Source of the DNA: an uncultured Oceanospirillaceae bacterium
GTDB taxonomy: Bacteria > Pseudomonadota > Gammaproteobacteria > Pseudomonadales > Balneatricaceae
NCBI GenBank assembly: GCA_913057435.1
Contig: CAJXNY010000023.1
Coordinates: forward strand, 19,801 to 83,800
DNA: 64,000 bases
Direction: 5' to 3'
Shown here: piece after piece, positions 44,124 to 53,163 of the stretch
Position numbering within the stretch: the first letter of the stretch is position 1
Layout: every line of letters starts with the position of its first letter
Notes under the pieces: model-generated
Told to the model about the DNA's origin: nothing
Database searches by the model: none
What the model saw: only the letters and a program-made list of their open reading frames with translations
Program-made: the position numbers and the translations under genes

Positions 44124-45557
44124 ATGAACCCGACAGATCACTGGCTGAACTTTATTAATGGTGAATGGCTGGATGCCCGCCGCGTTATCGATGTGGATGA
44201 CCCGGCCACCGGCAAGGTGTTTGCAACGGTTGCCTGCGCCGATGATAAGACCGTTGACCGTGCGGTGCAGGCGGCCCGTGCCTGTGCCGATTCTGGCGTA
44301 CTGAGCGACTGCCGTCCGGTAGAGCGTACGGCATTGCTACGCCGTATCGCCGATGAAATTCGCGCGATTGCCGATAAAGCAGCGCCGTTGCTGGCGCGGG
44401 AGAACGGTAAGGCGCTGGATGATGCACGCGAAGAGTTTCTGATGGCGGCGAAGTACTTTGAGTATTACGCCGGTATGGCGGACAAGATTGAGGGCCGCTC
44501 GATTCCACTGGGTAAAGACTATGTGGATTACACCGTTTACGAGCCGGTGGGTGTCTCGGCGCAGATTGTGCCCTGGAATTTTCCGGTGGATATCTGTGCG
44601 CGCTCGCTCGCGCCAGCGCTGGCAGCGGGCAATGCGGTGGTGGTGAAATCACCAGAAATTTCGCCGCTGGCGATGACCTGGCTGGCGACGGCCTGCCAGC
44701 GGGCTGGCTTGCCGAAAGGCGCGTTTAACCTGATCTGTGGTTACGGCCATGAAGTCGGTGCCGCGCTGGTGGCCCATGCGGGGATTGATCAGATTGTCTT
44801 CACCGGCTCGGTACCCACGGGTCAGGCGATTCTGCGCAGTGCGGCTGAGCGTGCCATCCCTTCGGTGATGGAGCTGGGCGGTAAATCAGCGGCGGTGGTG
44901 TTTGCCGATGCCGATATGGAACAGCTGCTCAGCAGTGTGAAGTGGGGCATCTTCTTTAATGCCGGTCAGGTCTGTTCAGCGATGTCGCGCCTGCTGGTGC
45001 AGCGCGAAATCTATGACCAGGTGGTGGATGCGGTGAGCGAGCTGGCGCAGCGTCAGCAGTTGGGCGCCGGGCTGGATAACGCCGAACTGACCCCATTGGT
45101 GTCCCGTCGTCAGCAGCAACAGGTGCTCAGCATGTGCGACCAGGCTGTTAGCGAAGGCGCTCGGCGGGTGACCGGCGGTAAAGCACCAGAGCGTGAGGGC
45201 TACTTTGTTGAAGCCACGGTGTTTGCTGATGTCACGCCCGAGATGAGCCTGTTCTGTGATGAAGTGTTTGGCCCGGTGATTGCGATTACCCCGTTCGATA
45301 CGGAAGAAGAGGCCTGGGCGCTGGCCAATGGCACCGAGTTTGGTCTGGTGGCGGGCGTGTTTACCCATGATCTGACCCGCACCCTGCGTGCCACCCGTGC
45401 GCTGAAAGCCGGTCAGGTGTTTGTTAACGAGTGGTACGCCGGGGGCATCGAGACGCCGTTTGGCGGTATCAAGCTGTCGGGCTTTGGCCGGGAAAAGGGC
45501 CAGGAAGCGCTGTACAGCTATGTGAATACTAAAAATATCGCCATTCGGGTCAGCTGA
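44124..45557 (+). CDS. Aldehyde dehydrogenase family protein
   Basis: [61 protein letters not shown]. Confidence 0.93.
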   Translation: MNPTDHWLNFINGEWLDARRVIDVDDPATGKVFATVACADDKTVDRAVQAARACADSGVLSDCRPVERTALLRRIADEIRAIADKAAPLLARENGKALDDAREEFLMAAKYFEYYAGMADKIEGRSIPLGKDYVDYTVYEPVGVSAQIVPWNFPVDICARSLAPALAAGNAVVVKSPEISPLAMTWLATACQRAGLPKGAFNLICGYGHEVGAALVAHAGIDQIVFTGSVPTGQAILRSAAERAIPSVMELGGKSAAVVFADADMEQLLSSVKWGIFFNAGQVCSAMSRLLVQREIYDQVVDAVSELAQRQQLGAGLDNAELTPLVSRRQQQQVLSMCDQAVSEGARRVTGGKAPEREGYFVEATVFADVTPEMSLFCDEVFGPVIAITPFDTEEEAWALANGTEFGLVAGVFTHDLTRTLRATRALKAGQVFVNEWYAGGIETPFGGIKLSGFGREKGQEALYSYVNTKNIAIRVS

Positions 45558-45573
45558 AGTAGAGGAGAAAACC

Positions 45574-46956
45574 ATGCCAATGAAAAAGTGGCTCTGCATT
45601 ATTTGCGGCCTGATTTACGACGAAGCCAAAGGCTGGCCGGCCGATGGTATTGCGCCGGGCACGCGCTGGGAAGATGTGCCGGATGACTGGGTCTGCCCGG
45701 ACTGTTTTGTTGGCAAGTCTGATTTCCAGATGCTCGAAGTGACCGAGCAGCCGGTGGCTGAAGCCGTGGCGGCTGTTATCAGTAAAGAAGACCCCGTCGT
45801 GATTATCGGCACCGGTTACGCCGGTTACCGACTGGCTGAAGCGATTCGCCAGCGTAAGCCGGAGCAGCCCATTGTGCTGTTTACCACCGATGACGGTGCT
45901 GATTACGCCAAGCCGGGTCTGTCCAATGCGCTGGCCCGCGGTAAACACGCTGATGCGTTGATCACCGAAACCGTACTGGAGATCGAACAACGGCTGGATA
46001 TCCGTGTTTACGCGCGCTGTAAGGTAAAGAGCATCGATACCGATGCCCGTCTGCTGCAGACCGATTTTGGTCGCCAGCGTTATACCAGACTGGTGTTTGC
46101 CACCGGTGCCGCGCCGATCCAGCTGTCGTTTGAGGGCAGTGGGGCGGGTGATGTGCTGAGCGTTAATGACCTGCAGGATTACCGTCAGTTCCGCCAGCGT
46201 CTGCAGCCGGGCCAGCATGTCACGCTGATTGGTAACGGCCTGATCGGCTGTGAATTTGCCAATGATCTGGCCGCTGCCGGGCATCCGGTGACGGTGGTGG
46301 GCCTCACCGGCTGGGCGATGGATCGTCTGCTACCGCAGCCGATCGGCGAGCAGCTACAGACGCAGTTATCCACTCTGGGTGTGCAGTGGCAGCTCAATAA
46401 CACCGTGCAGCGTATCGAGCGCCAGGGCGAGGGTTATCAGCTGACACTGGCCGATGGTACAGCGCTGGAAACCTCGCTGGTGCTGTCGGCCGTGGGCCTT
46501 AAACCGCGTACCGAACTGGCTGAACAGGCTGGGATTAACTGCAACCGGGGCATCGTGATTAATGGGGGCCTGCGTACCAGTGCGGCAAACGTTTATGCAC
46601 TGGGTGACTGTGCCGAGATTAACGGCCAGCTGCTGCCGTATATCGCCCCGATCAATTTCGGTATTGCGGCACTGGCGGACTGCCTGCTGGGGCGGCCGAC
46701 CATGGCGCAGTATCCGCTAATGCCAGTGCTGGTAAAAACCCCGGCATTGCCACTGACGTTATTAACAGCGGCTGCCGATGTGGAAGGGCGCTGGCTTGTG
46801 GATAACGTCGCGGGTGGTCTGCGTGGGTTGTTTGTGGATAACCAGGATCAGATTTGTGGATTTGCCCTGGCCGGTGACTGTACTGCCGAGCGTCAGCGCT
46901 GGGTGGATGCCATCAGCCAGAATCAGTTGTATTCGATGTTAGAGGTCAGTGCATGA
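45574..46956 (+). CDS. Rubredoxin / FAD-dependent rubredoxin reductase fusion
   Basis: N-terminal rubredoxin [48 protein letters not shown], then [26 protein letters not shown] and [27 protein letters not shown]. Confidence 0.93.
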   Translation: MPMKKWLCIICGLIYDEAKGWPADGIAPGTRWEDVPDDWVCPDCFVGKSDFQMLEVTEQPVAEAVAAVISKEDPVVIIGTGYAGYRLAEAIRQRKPEQPIVLFTTDDGADYAKPGLSNALARGKHADALITETVLEIEQRLDIRVYARCKVKSIDTDARLLQTDFGRQRYTRLVFATGAAPIQLSFEGSGAGDVLSVNDLQDYRQFRQRLQPGQHVTLIGNGLIGCEFANDLAAAGHPVTVVGLTGWAMDRLLPQPIGEQLQTQLSTLGVQWQLNNTVQRIERQGEGYQLTLADGTALETSLVLSAVGLKPRTELAEQAGINCNRGIVINGGLRTSAANVYALGDCAEINGQLLPYIAPINFGIAALADCLLGRPTMAQYPLMPVLVKTPALPLTLLTAAADVEGRWLVDNVAGGLRGLFVDNQDQICGFALAGDCTAERQRWVDAISQNQLYSMLEVSA

Positions 46957-47178
46957 AACGCACAATCAAGCTGCCAGCAGATGACACCCGTAATGGAGGG
47001 TATGAAATTCTGCCTGCGCAGCCTGAACCACAGTCATGGGTGGGCGCTGGAGGGCAGCAAGGGTGATGGGCTCTGGCTCCCCGATGGCACCGGGTTACAG
47101 TATGAAGGCGAGGACGCGCTGATCTTCTATGCGGTACAGCCTGGCAACGGGAAAGCGCTGCACGGCATTACGCCCTGA
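46953..47178 (+). pseudogene. Short remnant of a gene coupled to the rubredoxin reductase (N-terminus resembling a FAD oxidoreductase)
   Basis: ATGA overlap; [37 protein letters not shown] then a frame change into ...GWALEGSKGDGLWLPDGTGLQYEGEDALIFYAVQPGNGKALHGITP*. Confidence 0.4.
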
Positions 47179-47195
47179 ATAAATTTATTTTCAGA

Positions 47196-47229
47196 TTTTC
47201 AGCTTCGTTTCAGAGCCGTCTCATATTAT
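47196..47229 (+). promoter_or_regulatory. TTTTCAG-N4-GTTTCAG box plus -10-like TATTAT (copy 1)
   Basis: TTTTCAGCTTCGTTTCAG at 47196-47213, 10 nt gap, TATTAT 47224-47229. Confidence 0.75.
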
Positions 47230-47308
47230 TGGTTTCAACAACGGGGCACAGCGCGAAGCGACATGCGAGAGATGCCCGGATTAAGAAACGAATTCTGAGG
47301 ATCACATC

Positions 47309-47521
47309 ATGAAAGCAATCATCACAACCGTCGCTCTGACTTCCGCCCTGATCGCTGGTACTGCTGCGGCAGGTACTGTCAGCGTTGACCAGTCTCAGTA
47401 CGGTAACGGCATTGGCTTCAGCACCACATCTCACTACGACAGCGTAGAGAAAGTGACCATCGATGGCGCGAACCTGGGCTCCAATGCTGGCGAAACAGGC
47501 CTGTATATTGGCAGCAAGTAA
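47309..47521 (+). CDS. Secreted mini-protein, LYIGSK family, paralog 1
   Basis: 70 aa; signal peptide ending GTAAAG; TVSVDQSQYGNGIGFSTTSHYDSVEKVTIDGANLGSNAGETGLYIGSK; GAGGATCACATC RBS context shared by paralogs. Confidence 0.85.
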   Translation: MKAIITTVALTSALIAGTAAAGTVSVDQSQYGNGIGFSTTSHYDSVEKVTIDGANLGSNAGETGLYIGSK

Positions 47522-47556
47522 TACCCGCTATTAATAATAGTCCTGACTGATTAGCG

Positions 47557-47592
47557 AAACCCCGGCATCACACTGATGCCGGGGTTTCTTTT
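47557..47592 (+). terminator. Terminator of mini-protein 1
   Basis: AAACCCCGGCATCA-cac-TGATGCCGGGGTTTCTTTT. Confidence 0.85.
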
Positions 47593-47638
47593 GTCTGGGT
47601 TTAAATAAATGTGAATAAAACTTTAAATTAATATTAGA

Positions 47639-47672
47639 TTTTCAGTTTCGTTTCAGAGCCAGATCATATTAT
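47639..47672 (+). promoter_or_regulatory. TTTTCAG-N4-GTTTCAG box plus -10-like TATTAT (copy 2)
   Basis: TTTTCAGTTTCGTTTCAG at 47639-47656, 10 nt gap, TATTAT 47667-47672. Confidence 0.75.
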
Positions 47673-47749
47673 TACCTCAACGAAACGGCGCAGCACTGAA
47701 GTTCACGCAGAAGACGCCAGCTAATGAAACGAATTTTGAGGATCACACC

Positions 47750-47974
47750 ATGAAAGCAATCATCACAACCGTAGCCCTGACTTCCGCCCTGACTTCCGCC
47801 CTGATCGCTGGTACTGCTGCGGCAGGTACTGTCAGCGTTGATCAGTCCCAGTATGGTAACGGTATTGGCTTCAGCACTGCTTCGCACTACGACAGCGTTG
47901 AAAAAGTGACCATCGATGGTGCGAACCTGAGCTCTAATGCCGGTGAAACAGGCCTGTACATCGGCAGCAAGTAA
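47750..47974 (+). CDS. Secreted mini-protein, LYIGSK family, paralog 2
   Basis: 74 aa; near-identical to paralog 1 with LTSA duplicated in the signal peptide. Confidence 0.85.
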   Translation: MKAIITTVALTSALTSALIAGTAAAGTVSVDQSQYGNGIGFSTASHYDSVEKVTIDGANLSSNAGETGLYIGSK

Positions 47975-48046
47975 ACCGCGTTCAGTCGTACAGCAAGGCT
48001 CCTGACTCTTTTCAGTCGCTCCCCTTCGACTGACTCTATTTTAGAT

Positions 48047-48077
48047 ACCCGGTATCAGACTGATACCGGGTTTTTTT
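48047..48077 (+). terminator. Terminator of mini-protein 2
   Basis: ACCCGGTATCA-gac-TGATACCGGGTTTTTTT. Confidence 0.85.
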
Positions 48078-48080
48078 ATG

Positions 48081-48797
48081 TCAGCCCGGTTCCTGCCATA
48101 TGACCGTTGTCATCAGCATATAGCCCGCTCCGTAAACGGTTTTGATCAGTTGCGGGGCTCTGGGGTCCTGTTCTATCTTTTTGCGCAGCCGTGACATTCG
48201 CACATCGATACTGCGGTCATAAGGAATGCTCTGTTCTCCCAGCAGCTGGTCTCGCGACAGGATCTGTTGCGGGGCGTGCAACAGCGCGCAGAGCATCTCT
48301 GCTTCGGCGCTGCTGAGCGCCGTCTGTTTACCGTTGCTGTGGCTGAGGGTCAGTGTTGCCGGGTCATAGCACCAGCTGGCGAAGTGGGCCTGCTGCAGCC
48401 GGGCAGGTTGCTGCGCCGTGTCGACCTTTTCCAGCCGCCGCAGCAGGCTGTGTACGCGTGCAACCAGCTCCCGTGGGTCGAAGGGTTTGGTGATATAGTC
48501 ATCCGCGCCCAGCTCTAACCCCAGCACCCGGTCCGGCAGGCTGCCACGGCCCGACAGGATCATCACGCCCATCTGCGGATGGTCACAGAGCTGGCGAACC
48601 AGCCCCAGACCGTCCATATCCGGCAGGCCCAGATCGACGATACATAATGCCGGTGCCCGCTGTTTCAACGCCTGGCAGGCCTGCTGCCCGGTATTAAATG
48701 CGTGAGCCGTGTAACCGTAATGCTCCAGTTCTGAGCAAACCAGGTCACAGATATCGGTTTCGTCATCAATTACGTAGATCAGACCAGCGCTACTCAC
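48081..48797 (-). CDS. OmpR/PhoB-family response regulator
   Basis: IYVIDDETDICDLV...IVDLGLPDMDGLGLV...GADDYITKPFDPRELVARV; winged helix SIDVRMSRLRKKIEQDPRAPQLIKTVYGAGYML. Confidence 0.95.
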   Translation of the reverse strand: MSSAGLIYVIDDETDICDLVCSELEHYGYTAHAFNTGQQACQALKQRAPALCIVDLGLPDMDGLGLVRQLCDHPQMGVMILSGRGSLPDRVLGLELGADDYITKPFDPRELVARVHSLLRRLEKVDTAQQPARLQQAHFASWCYDPATLTLSHSNGKQTALSSAEAEMLCALLHAPQQILSRDQLLGEQSIPYDRSIDVRMSRLRKKIEQDPRAPQLIKTVYGAGYMLMTTVIWQEPG

Positions 48798-48834
48798 ATC
48801 AGGCTCTCGTTCCGGTTTGGAGGTTGTCGATCGT

Positions 48835-51627
48835 TTATCGGTTGCAGGCTTCGCCCAGTGCTGTTTTTAAGGCCGCCTGATCGAACGGTTTACGCAGCAT
48901 ATGAAAGCGCTGCTGCTGGCCGCTGGCGGTTTGTTGCTCCCAGGCGTAGCCACTGATCAACAGAGTATGGGCGGTGGGCATTTTCTGCTGCAGCAGGTCG
49001 GCCAGACCAAAACCATTCAGCCGGCCGGGCATGTTGATATCGGATACCATGCCATACAGGCTGTCCAGCACCGGAATCAACTGTTCGGCTTCGTCACTGT
49101 CAGACGCCTCGATCACTGCAAAGCCCAGCCCAACCAGCTGTTCGCGGACGACTGTGCGGACATCGGTATCGTCTTCAACCAGCAATATCAGTTTGCCACG
49201 GTTATCCTGGTCGGTCGATTCTGTCACGGGTTGGGGGTGGGTCTGTGTGATCGGTTGTGGTGGCTCCGCGGCTGGCAGTAGCAGTGAAATCGTTGCGCCC
49301 TGGCCGGGTGTGCTGACGATGCGAATATAACCGCTGGATTGTTTGATAAAGCCATACACCATACTGAGGCCCAGCCCGGAACCCCCGCCGGACATCCGGG
49401 TGGTGAAAAACGGCTCGAAGGCCTGCTGTAACGCGTCTGCGCTGAAACCACAGCCGCTGTCTGTAATATCAATCTGAATATACCGGCCTGGCGGAACAGC
49501 CTCATCATAGTGCTCAGGGTGCTGGATGTTGTGCTCGGCTACGTGAAAAACGATAGCGCCGCCGTCGGGCATGGCATCACGGGCATTAAGCGCCAGATTG
49601 ATCAGTGCGTTCTCCAGCAGGTGAGGGTCAGCAACCAGCATGAGCGTCGGGGGGACCGGCTGGCAGACCAGCTCGATATCGGCAGGAAACGTACTGCTTA
49701 GCAGTTCGATCAGCTCCTGTAGCAGGCTGGCGGGTTTGACACTGCGTGGGCTCAGGGCCTGACGGCGGGAAAATGTCAGCAGCCGTCCGGTGATGTCGGC
49801 CCCGCGCCGGGAGGCACGGATCGCCGGTTTCAGATAGCGGTGCAGGTTGTCATCCTCTGCGTAGTGGTCACTGGCTGCCAGCAGATTCCCCAGGGTAATT
49901 GATAACAGATTGTTAAAGTCATGGGCCAGCCCGCCCGCCAGCTGGCCCGTTGCATTCATGCGCTGAGCTTCTGTCAGGCGGCGTTCGGCTTCTTTCTCGG
50001 CGGTAATATCCAGTGACAGGTTAAGCAGGCCGGTAATCTCACCCGTAATGGTGCGGTCGGGCAGCAGGGTGCGTCGGGTAATAACGGTTTTTCCGTCCCG
50101 CTCGAACGGGTATTCGTAACGGACTTCTTCACCGGCCAGGCATTGCGCGATCGGCTGCTTAATCGTGGCCATCATCTCTGGCCCGATAACAGACGCGATG
50201 GGCTGGCCGATAATCTCGGCTTTGGCTTTGCAGAACTGATCAGCGTAACCCTGATTAACAAACTGATAGTGGAGCTGGTCATCCAGGTAGGCAATCTGGG
50301 CTGGAAGTGCATCCAGAATAAGCCGCTGTCGCTCCTCCAGCTGGGCCAGCTCGGCGGTGCGGCATTTTACCGTTGCGTCCAGGGTGTGAAAGTTATTGCG
50401 TAACTGCAATACCATGCTGTCGAAGGTCTCGGCCAGGGCGCCGAGTTCGTCGTCTCGTACAATGCCACTGCTGGCGCTGAGATCACCGTTGCGAACCTGG
50501 GCGGCCGTGCGGGCCAGTTGTTTTATCGGCGCGGTGATACGCCGGATAAAGAACAGTGCCAGTGAAATAGCCAGCATAATAGAGATCAGCGCAATGGTCA
50601 GAATACGCTGGCTGAGCACAGTGGAGCTGTGGCGTAGCTCGTCGATGTACACCGATGAACAGATATACCAGCCGAAGCCATCCAGTGAACGTACCACCGA
50701 CAGTTTGTCGTAAATATAGTTGCCGGGGTCGGAAGGGCGATCCCACTTGTATTGTAACTCCTGACCGGTGTCGGCGATGGCGACCAGTTCTTTGATGATC
50801 GGCTGCCCGGTGATCGGGTTAAGCAGTTTCAGTGCGCTGGTTTTATCAATCGTGGGGTTGGGGTGTGCCAGAAGGTGGCCTTCACTGTCGAAGATGTAGA
50901 CGTAGCCGGTTTTAGCGATACGGATCTCACGTAAGGCATCACGGACCTCCTGAATAGCGGCCTGTTTGCGCTGCTGAACCTCCGCTTCAATGTCATCCAG
51001 ATAGAGACCTGAGCCGATCACAAACCCCCACCGAGGGAAGTTTTTCACATAAGAGATCTTCTCAATGGGCGTTTCACTGTGCAGGCGTTGCCATGAGTAT
51101 TGATAAAACCCTTCCCCGTCGCGAATCGCGGTATTAATCACGCGCTGAATGGTGGCTGTGCGTTCGCTACCCTGCTCGGTGCGTGCATCAAATTCCTGAT
51201 AGCGCGGGTCCGGGTGGGAGAGCAGCACTGAATCATGGTCGGCCAGCCAGATATACCCGTCGTCGCTATAGGTAAAGTTGCGCAGGCTGTTAAATATCCG
51301 CTGCCGAGCCTGTTCCACACTGATATGGCCCTGTTCGGCTTCCGCGTAGATTTGCTGGACATGGGCTTCGGTCAGGGTGACCACGGCCTTGAGGCGCTGT
51401 TTATGCGCGTCCAGTGCCTGGCGTCGATAGCCTTCAAGGTTGGCGTACATCTTGTTGGCCAGCTGAAACACATTGTTCAGTGCCAGGCGGCTGGAGTTAC
51501 GTTCAATCTCGTACACCTGCTGCTGAATCAGCGGTACGGAGTAGATATAGATAGCGCTAAACATAACGGCGATGATCAGCATGACCACTGCAAAAAAACG
51601 CCGAAACAGTTTGGAGTCCGAGAACAT
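48835..51627 (-). CDS. Hybrid sensor histidine kinase with periplasmic Cache domains, HAMP, PAS, HisKA/HATPase and C-terminal receiver
   Basis: GYIWLADHDSVLLSHPDPRYQ / GYVYIFDSEGHLLAHPNP Cache repeats, LAGGLAHDFNNLLSITLGN H-box, SGLGLSMVYGFIKQ, LILLVEDDTDVRTVV receiver. Confidence 0.93.
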   Translation of the reverse strand: MFSDSKLFRRFFAVVMLIIAVMFSAIYIYSVPLIQQQVYEIERNSSRLALNNVFQLANKMYANLEGYRRQALDAHKQRLKAVVTLTEAHVQQIYAEAEQGHISVEQARQRIFNSLRNFTYSDDGYIWLADHDSVLLSHPDPRYQEFDARTEQGSERTATIQRVINTAIRDGEGFYQYSWQRLHSETPIEKISYVKNFPRWGFVIGSGLYLDDIEAEVQQRKQAAIQEVRDALREIRIAKTGYVYIFDSEGHLLAHPNPTIDKTSALKLLNPITGQPIIKELVAIADTGQELQYKWDRPSDPGNYIYDKLSVVRSLDGFGWYICSSVYIDELRHSSTVLSQRILTIALISIMLAISLALFFIRRITAPIKQLARTAAQVRNGDLSASSGIVRDDELGALAETFDSMVLQLRNNFHTLDATVKCRTAELAQLEERQRLILDALPAQIAYLDDQLHYQFVNQGYADQFCKAKAEIIGQPIASVIGPEMMATIKQPIAQCLAGEEVRYEYPFERDGKTVITRRTLLPDRTITGEITGLLNLSLDITAEKEAERRLTEAQRMNATGQLAGGLAHDFNNLLSITLGNLLAASDHYAEDDNLHRYLKPAIRASRRGADITGRLLTFSRRQALSPRSVKPASLLQELIELLSSTFPADIELVCQPVPPTLMLVADPHLLENALINLALNARDAMPDGGAIVFHVAEHNIQHPEHYDEAVPPGRYIQIDITDSGCGFSADALQQAFEPFFTTRMSGGGSGLGLSMVYGFIKQSSGYIRIVSTPGQGATISLLLPAAEPPQPITQTHPQPVTESTDQDNRGKLILLVEDDTDVRTVVREQLVGLGFAVIEASDSDEAEQLIPVLDSLYGMVSDINMPGRLNGFGLADLLQQKMPTAHTLLISGYAWEQQTASGQQQRFHMLRKPFDQAALKTALGEACNR

Positions 51628-51822
51628 GGCGACGACCTGAACACTGATTACACTGCTCAGTGTATCGACAAACCTCCGGCTGAACTGCCTGTTGTTACAT
51701 TTCGTTAGAATTGCGACAAAGTCTGGCAAAACTCCTGTTGTTGAATGGGTAACCGGGCCGTGCAGGACCTCTCTGCATGCTGGCTACGCATAAAAATAAC
51801 AACGGATGCAGGAGAGTGTGTC

Positions 51823-53025
51823 ATGAAACCAGATCAGAGAAGTGTGCTCGCCGTGGCGCTGGCGGCCTTGCTTGCCAGCAGTGGCACACAGGCCAGTGTG
51901 TCGGATGACCAGGTGAAAATCGGGGTGCTGGCCGATATGGGAGGCGTGTATGCCGATGTCTGTGGCCCGGGGTGTGTGACGGCTGTTGAGATGGCGGTGG
52001 AAGATTTTGGTGGCTCGGTGCTGGGTAAGCCGATCACAATCGTCAGTGCTGATGATCAGAACAAACCGGATGTGGGCTCGGCCAAAGTTCGGGAATGGGT
52101 TGAGGATGATCAGGTGGATATGGTCACCGGTCTGGTCTCTTCGGCGGTAACTGGCGCGGCCACTCAGGTGCTGACGGCAAAGAAGAAAATCGCGTTGATT
52201 ACCGGTTCTGCCTCGAATGCTTTTACCACCAAAGCCTGCTCGCCCTATACCGCACACTGGACGTACAACGTGGTTGCACTGGCTAATGGTACGGTAAAAC
52301 CGATGGTGCAGAGCGGTAAGAAAAAATGGTTCTTTATCACCGCTGACTATGCCTTTGGCCATGCGCTGGAGGGCGTCGCCAGTAAAGTGGTAAACGGCAA
52401 TGGTGGCGAGGTAGTCGGCGCGGTACGTGCGCCACTGGGGACGACAGATTTTTCCTCCTATGTACTGCAGGCACAGGCATCTGGTGCAGATGTGGTCGCG
52501 CTGGCTAATGCTGGTGGCGACTTTGTTAACGCATTGAAAACTGCCGCTGAATTTGGCCTTACAGAAACAGCAGATGTTGCCGGTTTACTGGTGTTCACCG
52601 CGAACGCTCAGGCGCTTGATCCGTCGATTGCTGCCGGTATGAAGCTGACCACCGGCTTTTACTGGGATATGGATGAGGAAACCCGCGCCTGGTCTGCCCG
52701 TTTCAAAGCCCGCCATGGCTCAATCCCGTCGATGGTACATGCCGGGGTGTACTCTGCAACTCACCATTACCTGAACAGCATCAAGGCCAGCGGGAGTGAT
52801 GATTCCGATATTGTGATGAAACAGATGAAGTCGACTCAGCCCAGCGACTTCTTTGCTCGCAAGGCGACTTTGCGCGCGGATGGTCGGCTGATTCACGATA
52901 TGTATCAGGTGCGGATTAAAAAATCCTCCGAGCGTCAGAGCCGTGACGATATTTATGCTGTGGAAAAGGTTGTCAGTGGTGAGCAGGCGTACGCGCCGAT
53001 GCTGAGCCAGTGTGCGTTCCGATAA
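51823..53025 (+). CDS. ABC-type branched-chain amino acid/amide substrate-binding protein
   Basis: Signal peptide; VKIGVLADMGGVYADVCGPGCVTAVEMAVEDFGG...KPITIVSADDQNKPDVGSAKVREWVEDDQVDMVTGLVSSAV. Confidence 0.9.
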   Translation: MKPDQRSVLAVALAALLASSGTQASVSDDQVKIGVLADMGGVYADVCGPGCVTAVEMAVEDFGGSVLGKPITIVSADDQNKPDVGSAKVREWVEDDQVDMVTGLVSSAVTGAATQVLTAKKKIALITGSASNAFTTKACSPYTAHWTYNVVALANGTVKPMVQSGKKKWFFITADYAFGHALEGVASKVVNGNGGEVVGAVRAPLGTTDFSSYVLQAQASGADVVALANAGGDFVNALKTAAEFGLTETADVAGLLVFTANAQALDPSIAAGMKLTTGFYWDMDEETRAWSARFKARHGSIPSMVHAGVYSATHHYLNSIKASGSDDSDIVMKQMKSTQPSDFFARKATLRADGRLIHDMYQVRIKKSSERQSRDDIYAVEKVVSGEQAYAPMLSQCAFR

Positions 53026-53163
53026 ACCTGCCAGCATATTTCACGGATACACAGCGATGCGCAGGCTCCCGCCTGGCCGACTGGTCGCTGTGTGTCCCCT
53101 TGCCGTGGCAGTGAGCAACACTGGTTGTTGCAGTGCCACGGTGTCAGATTCAGGAATTGCACC

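Noticed and set aside
47399-47412. YGNG motif in mini-proteins 1-4, recalling the pediocin box of class IIa bacteriocins
   Set aside because: No cysteines, Sec signal instead of a double-glycine leader, no adjacent immunity or ABC maturation genes, Gram-negative context, and paralog 5 lacks the motif; resemblance is probably coincidental.
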